DNA from: Actinomadura hibisca NBRC 15177
Lineage (GTDB): Bacteria > Actinomycetota > Actinomycetes > Streptosporangiales > Streptosporangiaceae
Assembly (NCBI RefSeq): GCF_001552635.1
Contig: NZ_BCRO01000022.1
Coordinates: 62,001-126,000 of the forward strand
Direction: 5' to 3'
DNA length: 64,000 nt
This document shows positions 16,336-24,430 of the stretch, in pieces (position 1 is the stretch's first letter; each line of letters begins with the position of its first letter). The position numbers and the translations under genes are program-made. The notes below the pieces were generated by a model. That model was given only the letters and a program-made list of their open reading frames with translations, ran no database searches and was not told the DNA's origin.

Positions 16336-16848
16336 TCAGAGGGCCGACAAGGAAGACTGAACGATGAACGGGGCGGCGTGCACACCGTCGGGCCAGAGCC
16401 AGAGGGCACCCGGTGCGACTTCCTCGGTCAGGTAGGCGAGGAGCGGGTCGCGGCGAGGCTTGAAGTGGTGCTCGGCGAGTCGGGCGACGGCGTCCTCGAA
16501 GGGGACCCACGCGGCTTCGAGCACCAGCCCGTCGGGATCGGCGACGTCGATCCGTCCCACGGGAGGCCCGGCCGCGAAGGCGAAGACCGTCCACTCGCCG
16601 TCCCAGCCGGGTTCACCGGTGATGGTGTACTGGGCGACGAACGCGAGCTCGGTGGGGGCAGCGACGATCAGCCCGGTCTCCTCGCGCACTTCCCGGACGA
16701 ACGCCTGGTGGACGAGCTCGCCGCGCTCGGAGAGCCCGCCGGGCAGCACCCACTGCGGAGGGTGGCCGGGATGCTGCTCGCGGACCATCAGCAGATGACC
16801 GTCCTGCTCGACGATCGCGGACACGATGATTCCGGACGTCATCCGCAT
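16336..16848 (-). CDS. NUDIX hydrolase
   Basis: 170 residues with a complete Nudix box spanning residues 37-59 (GGLSERGELVHQAF followed by REVREETGL), including the metal-binding REVREE. Hydrolyses a nucleoside-diphosphate-linked substrate not identifiable here. ATGs at 16848 and 16842 are both possible; AGGAGGG lies a little far upstream. It sits between GNAT and the DUF397 gene on the same strand. Confidence 0.9.
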   Translation of the reverse strand: MRMTSGIIVSAIVEQDGHLLMVREQHPGHPPQWVLPGGLSERGELVHQAFVREVREETGLIVAAPTELAFVAQYTITGEPGWDGEWTVFAFAAGPPVGRIDVADPDGLVLEAAWVPFEDAVARLAEHHFKPRRDPLLAYLTEEVAPGALWLWPDGVHAAPFIVQSSLSAL

Positions 16849-17017
16849 GGAAGTAGCTCGCCCTCCTGTCGCCGGGGTCTGGTCACTTTCCAGACTCCAC
16901 CGCGCCATCATCGACCATCCCGCCCCAACCGCACATCCCACCCACGGATCCGCAGGTGCCGACGTCATCCAGCCGAACGCCGAAGACCCCCACCGAGGCG
17001 GGGGCCGTACGGGTGAC

Positions 17018-17206
17018 TCAAAGGTCGTACTTGGCGGCTTTGATGTCGGAGAGGACAGCCGCCAGCCTCGCCCGACGCAGAAGGATGTGCCCCTGGCCGG
17101 GCTGTTTGCTGTCCCTGACACCGATGCCATCAGCAAGGCTGGCGATCTCGACGCACTCGTTGCCGTGCGCGTCGCTGTAGCTGCTCTTGCGCCACCCTGC
17201 TCTCAC
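17018..17206 (-). CDS. DUF397 domain protein (second pair)
   Basis: 62 residues with the signature WRKSSYSDAHGNECVEIA and VRDSKQPGQGHILL. I chose the GTG at 17206 because it overlaps the TGA of the XRE gene as GTGA, the same geometry as the pair at 7673; a GTG three codons earlier (17215) is also open. Partner of the WhiJ-like regulator upstream. Confidence 0.88.
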   Translation of the reverse strand: MRAGWRKSSYSDAHGNECVEIASLADGIGVRDSKQPGQGHILLRRARLAAVLSDIKAAKYDL

Positions 17207-18021
17207 TTCATGCACTCCACAGCGTCGACTATCAGGTCTCGTGAGGCCCCCACCGGAAGGGCCAGGTCACCGATCTGTTCGTACCGGATCGCAAAACCAC
17301 GCACTTCCGCACGATCTACCGCCAGTCTGCCACCGGCGCACGCCTCCAGATATGCCACGTCCCCCTCCTCCACGGTGGTGAGGATGAATGGCCCTTCCAG
17401 TCCGAGATGACCACCTGCCGACAGGGGGACCACCCGAATACTGACGTTGTCCAATTCCGCAGCCTGTAGCAGGTGGACGAGCTGGCCGCGCATCACGTCC
17501 ACACCGCCCAGCGGACGGATCAAGAGCGCCTCGTCCAGCAGGAAGCGGAGCAGCGGCGGGTGTTGCGCCGTCAGGATCTTCTGGCGTCCCAGCCGTACGG
17601 CGAGCGCGGCCTCGACGTCGATCGCGCCGATTCCGCAACGCAACCAGGCTCGGGCGTAAGCCTCGGTCTGCAACAGGCCGGGCACGACCATCCCGGAGTA
17701 CTGCCGGATCACCCGCGCCCGCTCTTCGTATCCCACGTGGTGCTTGAACCAGTCGGGGTCGTGCCCCGCGCGCGCATAACGCAGCAACCGCTGGAAGTGG
17801 CCGTTCAGATCCCAGAGCCGGTCGAGGGCCGCCGCCTGCTCGTCGTCCAGCCGGTAGCCGGGCCGCCCGGCCTCGATGTTCGAGACAGTTTGCCGCGCGC
17901 AGTTGAGGACGCGCCCCAACTGCGCGCACGAGAGGCCGTGCTTGACCCGATAAAAGTGCAGGTCAACGGCGATCCAGTGCCACATGGAGGAGTCGGGGTC
18001 GAGCGATTCGCGGAGGGACAT
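17203..18021 (-). CDS. XRE-family regulator with DUF5753 domain (second copy)
   Basis: 272 residues. The helix-turn-helix is at about residues 25-65, LSCAQLGRVLNCARQTVSNIE. DUF5753 follows, with VVPGLLQTEAYARAWLR and VSIRVVPLSAGGHLGLEG. It is a distant homologue of the protein at 6831-7676, not a recent duplicate. The ATG at 18021 has GGAG six bases upstream and is preferred to the in-frame TTG at 18033. No HATPase gene accompanies this pair. Confidence 0.9.
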   Translation of the reverse strand: MSLRESLDPDSSMWHWIAVDLHFYRVKHGLSCAQLGRVLNCARQTVSNIEAGRPGYRLDDEQAAALDRLWDLNGHFQRLLRYARAGHDPDWFKHHVGYEERARVIRQYSGMVVPGLLQTEAYARAWLRCGIGAIDVEAALAVRLGRQKILTAQHPPLLRFLLDEALLIRPLGGVDVMRGQLVHLLQAAELDNVSIRVVPLSAGGHLGLEGPFILTTVEEGDVAYLEACAGGRLAVDRAEVRGFAIRYEQIGDLALPVGASRDLIVDAVECMK

Positions 18022-18127
18022 CGCGCACTCCAAGCGTCTTGGATGACTTGCAATACGCGGCAGGCTAATTCCAGAGCGTGACGCTTGTCTTGAGAAGCCG
18101 CAACCCTAGAAACGGCGGGTGATCGAC

Positions 18128-18397
18128 ATGAGCGAGCGCGACACACGGGCAACGCAGTGGCAAGACAGGCAAGACAGCTTGCCGGGGCGGTGGCGGGAGC
18201 CCTATCGCTCCGGCGACTCGATGTGGCGTGTCGAGCTGCGCCGCAAGCTCACGCCCTGGGAGCAGGAAGCCGGCCTGCTGCGTGTCCTCATCGCTCCCAC
18301 CGAGGATGAGCTGATGGCCATGCAGATCCGCCAGGACGAACTGGCCGCCAAGGTCGCCTCCCCGCTGCCCGTCCGCCCCTCGCACCGAAGCCGGTGA
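18128..18397 (+). CDS. Hypothetical protein, 89 aa
   Basis: Highly charged and Trp-rich (WQDRQD, WREPYRSGDSMWRVELRRK), with no known domain. A GTG at 18119 is also in frame. It is divergent from the XRE gene by about 100 bp and overlaps the next small gene through GTGA, so the two form a unit. Function unknown. Confidence 0.55.
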   Translation: MSERDTRATQWQDRQDSLPGRWREPYRSGDSMWRVELRRKLTPWEQEAGLLRVLIAPTEDELMAMQIRQDELAAKVASPLPVRPSHRSR

Positions 18398-18561
18398 TGG
18401 ACTGGCCGTCCGCAGTGCAGGCGATGACGGCGCTGACCTTCTTCGTCCTCGGCCTGTCCCTGGGCATCGCGCTGATGACGCTGGTGCGTGCTCTACGGCA
18501 AGAAGCCCACGGCCGTCATGCAGCGGGCGGTCCCCGTGCTCGGAAACTTCCTCGTGGCTAG
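18394..18561 (+). CDS. Small single-pass membrane protein, 55 aa
   Basis: A short frame from the GTG at 18394 (followed at once by an ATG) to the TAG at 18559. It encodes a Trp-containing N-terminus, one hydrophobic segment (ALTFFVLGLSLGIALMTLV, about residues 13-31) and a basic tail (RALRQEAHGRH...RARKLPRG), giving an N-out/C-in prediction. It is coupled to the 89-aa gene by GTGA. No family recognised. Confidence 0.5.
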   Translation: MMDWPSAVQAMTALTFFVLGLSLGIALMTLVRALRQEAHGRHAAGGPRARKLPRG

Positions 18562-18595
18562 GGATTCTTCGGAAACTCAGCCGGGCGGGCGCTGC

Positions 18596-19144
18596 TCACC
18601 ATAACTCCCGGCCCCGCAGCAGGGAGCGCAGGCCCAGGTCACGCCTTTCCTGGCCCTCGGTGGCGTCAACGATCGCCACCGCGCCCACCCATACGGCGTT
18701 CCCCGCCTCCACCAGGCGGCGTGCGGTCTGGGCCGTTGCCGCCGTTTCCACCCAGTCGTCCACGAACAGCACCCTCTGGCCCGTCCGCAGATTCCGGCGG
18801 CGGACGCTCCAGCGCAACGTCCGGTTGTTGTAGTCCGGCGGCGTGTTGCGCACCAGGACCTGATCAGCGATCTGGTCCTCCGGCATGTCCTTCCGCATCT
18901 GGACGAAGCCCGTCCCCGTCGCGATCGCCACCAACGGCCCTAACAGGAACCCCATCGACTCCGGCCCCATCACCGTGGTCGGGCGCTCGCCCTGATGTAA
19001 TCCGGCCAAGGCGGGGCCCAGATCCGACAGGACGTCGGCGCGTCCCCACCAGCCCGTCATGTCCGCGACCCGCTTTTCGCCGTACGACTCGTACGACGCC
19101 AGCAGTCGGCCCCGCATTCGATCGGTTACATTTTCCTTCCGCAT
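18596..19144 (-). CDS. Phosphoribosyltransferase-family protein
   Basis: 182 residues, type I PRT fold. The PRPP-binding motif is VLFVDDWVETAATAQTARRL (about residues 125-144). MGPESMGFLLGPLVAIATG is the region that contacts the base and pyrophosphate. It resembles adenine/xanthine PRTases, but the flexible loop and base pocket do not allow a substrate call. It may also be a regulatory PRT. Convergent with the small membrane protein gene. Confidence 0.8.
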   Translation of the reverse strand: MRKENVTDRMRGRLLASYESYGEKRVADMTGWWGRADVLSDLGPALAGLHQGERPTTVMGPESMGFLLGPLVAIATGTGFVQMRKDMPEDQIADQVLVRNTPPDYNNRTLRWSVRRRNLRTGQRVLFVDDWVETAATAQTARRLVEAGNAVWVGAVAIVDATEGQERRDLGLRSLLRGRELW

Positions 19145-19222
19145 GAAGGGATCATGCTGTGCGGTTCCGATGCAGGCGACTGAATTTCTCGGCCGTGGCC
19201 TTGTTTGGGCGGGGTTTCGGTT

Positions 19223-20143
19223 TCAGCGGGGGTTTTCGGTGCGCCACTTCACGTAGTCGGCGACCGCTGCGGAGACGTCGAAGTTCGGGGTGAAGCCGGT
19301 GTCGCTGGTGAGGCGTGTGATGTCCAGGTGTGGGTCCTCGCCGGGGCCGTTCTTCCGGCCAGGTAGGAGGTTGAGGCGCAGGTCGGGGGTGATCGCTTCT
19401 AGGGCGTCCGCGAACTCCTGGTTGGTGAACGGGCGGCCGCTGGACACGTTGTAGGTGTCGTGCCGCAGCGTCCCCGTGTCCATCAGCAGCGCGATCGCCC
19501 GTCCCGCGTCGGGCGCGTAGCACTGGTCCCCGCCGTCGTCGGCGTGCAGCGGTTGCGGTTCCTCGCCGCGCAGCACGGCGCTGATGTACGGCGGCACATA
19601 GAAGAACGGCGATTCCGGATCGACCAGCGGCCCCCAGATGGTCCCGATCCGCAACACGACCGGCTGCACGCCGCTGCCTTGCAGACTGTGCGTCGTCAGC
19701 GGTTCGACGGCCTTCTTGAACGCGACGATCAGGTGCGGCAGGTCCGCGGTGGGTAGCGGGAGTTCCTCGTGCCAAGGGATTTCGGTCCGGCCTATGTACA
19801 CCCCGAGGCTGCTCGCGACGGCGAACCTGCGGACACCCCACGTGCGGGCCGCGTCGAGCGCGTTGAGCAGGCCCGCCGTGTCCGTCCGGAAGTAGCGGAC
19901 CGGGTCCTCGCCGGGGATGCTGCCCGCCAGGTGCACGATGTCGCTGATCTCGTGGCGGTCGGCGAGGGCCAGGAACGCGTCCCGGTCGGTGACGTCGAGC
20001 CGCTCCACCGTCACCCGCCCGGCGAGGAACGACGGCACCTCGGCCCGGTGGTACGCGGTCACCACGACCTCATGTCCCAGGTCGACCAGCGCGCGGGCCG
20101 TGTGGGCGCCGATCATGCCCAGCCCTCCGGTCACGAGGATCAT
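19223..20143 (-). CDS. NAD(P)-dependent epimerase/dehydratase-like protein
   Basis: 306 residues, extended SDR. The Rossmann motif is [16 protein letters not shown] and the cofactor acidic region [18 protein letters not shown] holds the catalytic-Ser position. The expected YxxxK is not seen: at that place the sequence reads [10 protein letters not shown], so the Tyr appears to be Ile or Val. It may therefore be a non-catalytic or altered SDR. It overlaps the DHFR-like gene by 4 bp (ATGA) and is last in the AraC-regulator group. Confidence 0.82.
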   Translation of the reverse strand: MILVTGGLGMIGAHTARALVDLGHEVVVTAYHRAEVPSFLAGRVTVERLDVTDRDAFLALADRHEISDIVHLAGSIPGEDPVRYFRTDTAGLLNALDAARTWGVRRFAVASSLGVYIGRTEIPWHEELPLPTADLPHLIVAFKKAVEPLTTHSLQGSGVQPVVLRIGTIWGPLVDPESPFFYVPPYISAVLRGEEPQPLHADDGGDQCYAPDAGRAIALLMDTGTLRHDTYNVSSGRPFTNQEFADALEAITPDLRLNLLPGRKNGPGEDPHLDITRLTSDTGFTPNFDVSAAVADYVKWRTENPR

Positions 20144-20745
20144 CGGACCACCTCGTAGCGCAGGTGGATCACGCCCGGCGCCGGGACGGCCTCCAGCAGC
20201 CGCAGGCGCACGTGTTCCGGCAACTCCCGGAAGAAGTTGTGACCACCGCCCAGCAGCACGGGCACCTGGTGCAGGATCACCTCGTCCACCAGGCCCGCCG
20301 CCAGCGCCGAGGTCAGCACGCCGCCGCCCATCAGCGCGACGTCCTTGTCCCCGGCCACCTTCCGCGCCGCCGCGATCGCGTCCTCCACGCCCGTGGTGAT
20401 GAGCGTCTGCGTCTCGCTGATCTCGGGCGCGGGCCGGTGGCTGAGGACGAACAGCGGCGCGGTCGGGTGCGGGGCTCCCCCTCCCCAGTGGCCCGAGTGC
20501 TCGTAGGTCGTGCGCCCCGAGATCGTCGCGCCCACCCGCGCGGCGGCGGTGTCGAAGAACCGGGCGCTCGGCTCGCTCAGCTTGAACCCGTCGAACAGCC
20601 GGCTCGGCGTGTCCCCGTCCATGTACCAGTCGAACAACATGGGCGCGTCGCCCAGACCGCGCCCGAACTCCTCGCCCCCGTCCGGTGTCCGCCCGCTGAT
20701 ATAGCCGTCGACCGAGACGGCGTGGGCGCTGAAGACCTTGCTCAT
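20140..20745 (-). CDS. Dihydrofolate reductase-family (RibD C-terminal) protein
   Basis: 201 residues, RibD-C/DHFR fold. It starts with [13 protein letters not shown] and has [14 protein letters not shown], then [20 protein letters not shown] and [16 protein letters not shown], the NADPH-binding and C-terminal motifs. Actinomycete relatives are generic reductases of unknown substrate, not the essential folA. It is coupled to the downstream epimerase and follows the AraC-type gene by 33 bp. Confidence 0.88.
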   Translation of the reverse strand: MSKVFSAHAVSVDGYISGRTPDGGEEFGRGLGDAPMLFDWYMDGDTPSRLFDGFKLSEPSARFFDTAAARVGATISGRTTYEHSGHWGGGAPHPTAPLFVLSHRPAPEISETQTLITTGVEDAIAAARKVAGDKDVALMGGGVLTSALAAGLVDEVILHQVPVLLGGGHNFFRELPEHVRLRLLEAVPAPGVIHLRYEVVR

Positions 20746-20778
20746 GGCTCTCCTCCGCGGTTGGCCGGGAAGTCGAAC

Positions 20779-21582
20779 CTATGAGCGCCGCGCCGCCGGT
20801 TCTTGAACGAATCGAGCAAGATCAGTCTTGCGGTTCCGGCCCGCGAGGAACGGCCTGTAGGACGCCGAGTGGTCGTGGCCGCAGGTGCACCGGTCGACGC
20901 TGCCGCCCAGGAGACCGCGCGGAGTGAGCCCGGTCAGGCGCAGGCACTCCCGGCTGAGATGCGCCTGGTCGGCGTACCCCGTGTCGATCGCCAGTCCCGC
21001 CGTGCCGCGCCGCCCTTTCGCCCCGGCCTGCGCCAACGCGAGGAAACCCTGGAAACGCAACGTCCGCTGGAGGACCTTGGGGCTCACACCGACCGCGTGC
21101 AGGCAGCGGCGACGCAGCTGGCTCGCAGAAAGGGCCAGGTGGGCGGCCAGAGCGTCGATGTTGACCGGATGCCAGGGCATCAGCGCACTCACCGCCTCAC
21201 TCACCAGCTGATCTACACGCCCCGCGCTCCGGAACTCCTGGAGAAGGTGACCCTGCAAGAACATGAGCGCCCGCTCGGGCGTCCCGGCCAAGGCCAGCGC
21301 CTCCACGAGGCGGTCCGCCCGGCTCCCCCACAGTTCCGTCAGGTCAAGGCGCTGGTCCACCAGATCGTTGAGCCCCGTCGGGAGGCGCGGCGGCGTTCCC
21401 GGCCAGAACCGCACGCCCACGACGGTGGTGCGCGCCGGAATGACCTCGATCTCCGGCCCGGTCAACGGCCCGAGCAACTGGGCACGGCCGCCAAGCGGGA
21501 AGTGGATCTCGACCCCGCCCGTGGGCAGGTGCCGCTGCACGTACGCCGCCGCGCCGGTGCGCTGGATCCAGACCGTCCGCAC
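20779..21582 (-). CDS. AraC-family regulator, probably frameshifted near its start
   Basis: 267 residues from a GTG at 21582. The N-terminal ligand domain (DUF6597-like) has [18 protein letters not shown]. The C-terminal AraC DNA-binding domain has [19 protein letters not shown] and [16 protein letters not shown]. The frame begins abruptly with [10 protein letters not shown]. Just upstream, in another frame, an ATG at 21629 with AAGGGG reads MESYVERSPLPELAG, the normal start of such proteins. One extra G in the GGGG run near 21585 would join them. It lies 12-60 bp after the hypothetical gene at 21642. Confidence 0.82.
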   Translation of the reverse strand: MRTVWIQRTGAAAYVQRHLPTGGVEIHFPLGGRAQLLGPLTGPEIEVIPARTTVVGVRFWPGTPPRLPTGLNDLVDQRLDLTELWGSRADRLVEALALAGTPERALMFLQGHLLQEFRSAGRVDQLVSEAVSALMPWHPVNIDALAAHLALSASQLRRRCLHAVGVSPKVLQRTLRFQGFLALAQAGAKGRRGTAGLAIDTGYADQAHLSRECLRLTGLTPRGLLGGSVDRCTCGHDHSASYRPFLAGRNRKTDLARFVQEPAARRS

Positions 21583-21641
21583 CGCCCCGCCAGCTCCGGC
21601 AACGGCGAACGCTCGACGTAAGACTCCATGGCGGCGGCCCC

Positions 21642-22064
21642 TTACGCCGATCCGTGGAGCGGCACGTCGGACATCGCCACCCGCAGCTCAACGGGAAACT
21701 CCGGATCGGCCTGCCCGACGGACAGCGCCACCCATCGCCCGCCCGTCGGCGGCCACCAGACCAGCATCACGCTGCTGAGCTGGCACAACTCCGCCATCGG
21801 CTCGGGTGCCGGTTCCTCGCCCCACAGGTACGGATCGAGATCGACGCGCTCGGGCGCTCCCCACCGCGCCGTCAGGACGTCCGCCAGCGCCTGGAGGGAC
21901 GCGTCGATCTGCTCCTCGGCGGCCTCGACGGCCTCGGGGCTCCGGTCGTCCCAGAAGTCCTGGGTGGCCTGGAGAACCCTGACGTGGTGGCCGAATCCGT
22001 CGCCCTCGGCGAGGGGAAGCGCGAGCAACCCGTCCACGATCGCCAGGTGCCCTTCAACGGCCAT
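21642..22064 (-). CDS. Hypothetical protein, 140 aa
   Basis: Soluble, acidic. No family recognised. It has an Asp/Glu-rich helical middle (SPEAVEAAEEQIDASLQAL) and a beta-rich C-terminus (SSVMLVWWPPTGGRWVALS). ATG at 22064; a TTG two codons earlier is in frame. First of a four-gene run with the AraC regulator, reductase and epimerase. Confidence 0.6.
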   Translation of the reverse strand: MAVEGHLAIVDGLLALPLAEGDGFGHHVRVLQATQDFWDDRSPEAVEAAEEQIDASLQALADVLTARWGAPERVDLDPYLWGEEPAPEPMAELCQLSSVMLVWWPPTGGRWVALSVGQADPEFPVELRVAMSDVPLHGSA

Positions 22065-22242
22065 GCCCAAAACCTAGCGATCCCTCCAACGCCGCACGAA
22101 GCTCGCGTTCCCCTCCCCCCCTGACGGCACGGCCGCCCGAAAGCAGCAGGAACGAACTTGACCTGCGCAAACGCATGGGAGCAAAAGAACCAGGGCAGGC
22201 CACGCAAGGAAGGCTCATCAGACAACGCCTGATTGGAGCGGT

Positions 22243-22416
22243 ATGACCACGCCCGAAGAGAGCGCCCCCAAGACCCACGACACCGACCAGGTCCTGGCCG
22301 ACTCCACCCCGGCCGATCCGAAGAAGAAGCCGGACAACCGGACCCAGATGGCGCAGGAGCTGGAAGAGGCCATGTCGGAGGCCGGGGTCAGCCGCGAGGA
22401 CCTGACGTCCGAATGA
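22243..22416 (+). CDS. Small hydrophilic protein, 57 aa
   Basis: From the ATG at 22243 (GGAG six bases upstream) to the TGA at 22414. Very polar and likely disordered at the N-terminus (TTPEESAPKTHDTDQV, PADPKKKPDNRTQ). It ends in a predicted helix, MAQELEEAMSEAGVSRED. It precedes the 131-aa membrane-associated gene by about 110 bp. No family recognised. Confidence 0.5.
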   Translation: MTTPEESAPKTHDTDQVLADSTPADPKKKPDNRTQMAQELEEAMSEAGVSREDLTSE

Positions 22417-22525
22417 CGCGCGCCGGGACACGGCCGGGCCGCCACGAAGATGCCGGGCCGATCGTGCGCTGAGCGCACGACGGCCTCGGGGGAGGCCGCT
22501 CCGGCGGCCGGATGAGGAGAAGGCT

Positions 22526-22921
22526 TTGTCAGCTAAGCAGCGGGCGGCGAAGGCGGCCGCGCAGGACCGTGACTCCCTGGCACTTCTCCAGGGCGTCTTC
22601 AACATGGTGGGCGGGGCCTGGCCCATCGTCAGCAGGCGCAGTTTCGAGTGGTTCTTCGGCCCCAAGCGCGAACACTGGATGCAGCAAACCGTCGGCGGTC
22701 TGATGATCATGTCCGGGTGGTCGCAGGTGCGGGCCGTCGGCACGCCGGAGGGACGCGACCACGCCCGCCGCGTCGGCCTGGGCGTCGCGGCGACGCTGCT
22801 GACCATCGATCTGATCCACGCCCCGCGCGGCCGCATCCGCTGGACCTACCTGCTGGACGGCGTCGCCGAGGCCGCCTTCATCGCCGCCTGGTGTCGCGCG
22901 GAGAAGGGCGGGGCGAAGTGA
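22526..22921 (+). CDS. Hypothetical protein with hydrophobic segments, 131 aa
   Basis: TTG start with AGGAGAAGG immediately upstream. The basic N-terminus (SAKQRAAKAAAQDR) is followed by a hydrophobic stretch, then FEWFFGPKREHWMQQ, then VGLGVAATLLTIDLIHAP and a final LLDGVAEAAFIAAW segment. This suggests two to four short membrane segments. It looks like a conserved actinomycete protein of unknown function. Coupled to the next gene by GTGA. Confidence 0.65.
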   Translation: MSAKQRAAKAAAQDRDSLALLQGVFNMVGGAWPIVSRRSFEWFFGPKREHWMQQTVGGLMIMSGWSQVRAVGTPEGRDHARRVGLGVAATLLTIDLIHAPRGRIRWTYLLDGVAEAAFIAAWCRAEKGGAK

Positions 22922-23151
22922 TCACGGTGCAGGACGTCGAGCGGCTGCTGGCCGCCGAGGGTTCCGGGGCCGCGCTGGTCGTCGTCGGCGGCCGGGCCGA
23001 GGTCGTGCCGGAGGGCGCGGACCCGGGCGGTCTGGTGGTCGCCGACCGGCAGGAGGTGCTGGACCGGCTCGGTGGCGGCCGTCCCTCGCCGGACGACCTG
23101 GCGCGGGTCGCCCAGGCCCTGGACACGGCGGTGACGGAGATGGGCGGCTGA
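22918..23151 (+). CDS. Hypothetical small protein, 77 aa
   Basis: GTG start overlapping the TGA of the previous gene (GTGA). Compact acidic protein: VQDVERLLAAEGSGAALVVVGG, then a helical C-terminus, SPDDLARVAQALDTAVTEM. No family recognised. Tight coupling to the membrane-associated protein suggests a shared job. Confidence 0.6.
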   Translation: MITVQDVERLLAAEGSGAALVVVGGRAEVVPEGADPGGLVVADRQEVLDRLGGGRPSPDDLARVAQALDTAVTEMGG

Positions 23152-23204
23152 CACCGGCCCACCACCGCGCCACCCGGAAGATCCCGAAAGCGTATGATCT
23201 GCCT

Positions 23205-23228
23205 CCCCGCCCCGAGAACCGGGCGGGG
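23205..23228 (+). terminator. GC-rich hairpin between the small-gene pair and the YciI-like gene
   Basis: CCCCGCCC (23205-23212) pairs with GGGCGGGG (23221-23228) across an 8-nt loop, 54 bp after the 77-aa gene. A factor-independent stop or a 5' leader hairpin for the next gene. There is no T run. Confidence 0.5.
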
Positions 23229-23253
23229 AACGGCGCTGATCTGGGGATTCCAC

Positions 23254-23862
23254 GTGGAGTACTTCTTCTACTGCCGCGACCGGCCGGGCACCTGGCCGCT
23301 GCGGGTCGAGTTCAACGACGACCACTGGGCGTTCATGGACCGGTACGACGAGGTGCTGATCGCGCGCGGCCCCACGCTGAACCCGGACGAGACGACGACC
23401 GGCAGCATGCACGTCGCCGACCTGCCGGACGCCGAGGCCGCGCGCGTCTTCGCGTTCGAGGAGCCGAACTACCGGCGCGGCATCTACGACGAGGTGCTCG
23501 TCCGCCGCTGGAGCGGCCTGACCGACCGCACGATGTGGGACTTCACCGGCGCGGTCGCCGAGTACGAGCGCTTCCTCCTCCTCGGCCACGGCAAGCCCGG
23601 GACGGCCACTGTGGACCCGACCCTGGACGCCGAGCAGCGCGCCTACCTGCTCGAAGGCGACTACCGCGACCGCCTCATCGTCGGCGGCTCGCTGCTGTCC
23701 GAAGACGGCACCGACTGGACGGGCACCGCCCTGACGATCGAGCTGCCCGACCGCGCCGCCGCCGAGGCCGTGCTGCCGAACAGCCCCTTCGGCAAGGCCG
23801 GGATGTACGAGAACGTCGAAGTCCTCCCCTGGCGCTTCGGCGGCCGCACGGACGACGACTAA
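23254..23862 (+). CDS. YciI-like protein with two tandem domains
   Basis: 202 residues from the GTG at 23254; an ATG 60 bp earlier falls before the hairpin and is less likely. The N-terminal half (YFFYCRDRPG, HWAFMDRYDEVLIARGP, ARVFAFEEPNYRRG) and the C-terminal half (ERFLLLGHGKPG, YRDRLIVGGSLLSEDG, NSPFGKAGMYENVEVLPW) both look like dimeric alpha/beta-barrel YciI units, so this is a fused pair. Function unknown. Followed by a strong terminator. Confidence 0.75.
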   Translation: MEYFFYCRDRPGTWPLRVEFNDDHWAFMDRYDEVLIARGPTLNPDETTTGSMHVADLPDAEAARVFAFEEPNYRRGIYDEVLVRRWSGLTDRTMWDFTGAVAEYERFLLLGHGKPGTATVDPTLDAEQRAYLLEGDYRDRLIVGGSLLSEDGTDWTGTALTIELPDRAAAEAVLPNSPFGKAGMYENVEVLPWRFGGRTDDD

Positions 23863-23873
23863 GCGGTCGCGAG

Positions 23874-23896
23874 GGCCCCGCGTCCGGCGCGGGGCC
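23874..23896 (+). terminator. Hairpin terminator
   Basis: GGCCCCGCG (23874-23882) pairs perfectly with CGCGGGGCC (23888-23896) across TCCGG, 11 bp after the YciI-like stop. Confidence 0.75.
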
Positions 23897-23921
23897 TGAT
23901 CGGGATCGTCCTCCGGGCCGG

Positions 23922-24059
23922 TTACTGCAACCCGTTCCACGCGAGCAGGCGCGCCCCGTCAGGGTTGTGCAGCGCCTCCATCGCGTACCGGCGCAGTTGC
24001 TCGGGCAGCGGCGTCCCCGGCGGCACCAGCTCGCGCTGCCGCGCGCGACGGCCGGTCGC
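23922..24059 (-). pseudogene. Remnant of a TetR-type regulator (middle segment)
   Basis: Between two in-frame stops the minus strand encodes about 46 residues ending TPLPEQLRRYAMEALH and NPDGARLLAWNGLQ. This resembles the segment after the DNA-binding domain of TetR proteins. No start, helix-turn-helix or C-terminus remains. Confidence 0.4.
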
Positions 24060-24061
24060 TC

Positions 24062-24166
24062 ATGGAGACGGTCGCCGCCTACGAGCGCGTCATGCTCCCG
24101 CGCGGCTTCGACACCGTGGACGCGTCGTCGCGGATGGCCGACCAGCTCTTCGGCACGACCGACTGA
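24062..24166 (+). pseudogene. Unidentified gene fragment, 34 codons
   Basis: The plus strand from ATG 24062 to TGA 24164 encodes METVAAYERVMLPRG and FDTVDASSRMADQLFG. It has protein-like codon composition but no recognisable family and is too short for a domain. It probably is the 3' end of a lost gene. Confidence 0.3.
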
Positions 24167-24180
24167 CGGATCTGGCAAGG

Positions 24181-24422
24181 AGCCACAACACCCGCGCCGC
24201 CCTACGTGAGCTGGTCGACCGCTACGCCGCAGGAGCCGACCGGCGGCGCACCACATCTACGACACCCCCGACGGCCCCCGCATGTACGTGATGGCGATCC
24301 GCTACCTCGACGCCTTCGCCCGGCAGGACGGCCGGTGGCTCTTCGCGTCCCGGGACCTGCACGTCGACTGGACCGAGGACCGGCCGATGAGCCCCGACGC
24401 CGCACCGTCGCTCCCCGCCTGA
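24181..24422 (+). pseudogene. Internally deleted SnoaL/NTF2-like gene
   Basis: The first part reads RAALRELVDRYAAGADRR, the usual N-terminal helix of SnoaL-like (NTF2 superfamily) proteins. After about 24247 the frame changes by one base and continues HHIYDTPDGPRMYVMAIRYL, FARQDGRWLFASRDL and HVDWTE to the TGA at 24420, which is the family's C-terminal sheet. The middle of the domain (roughly half) is missing. The 46-codon remainder from ATG 24282 is open but would not fold alone. Confidence 0.6.
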
Positions 24423-24430
24423 GCCCGGCG

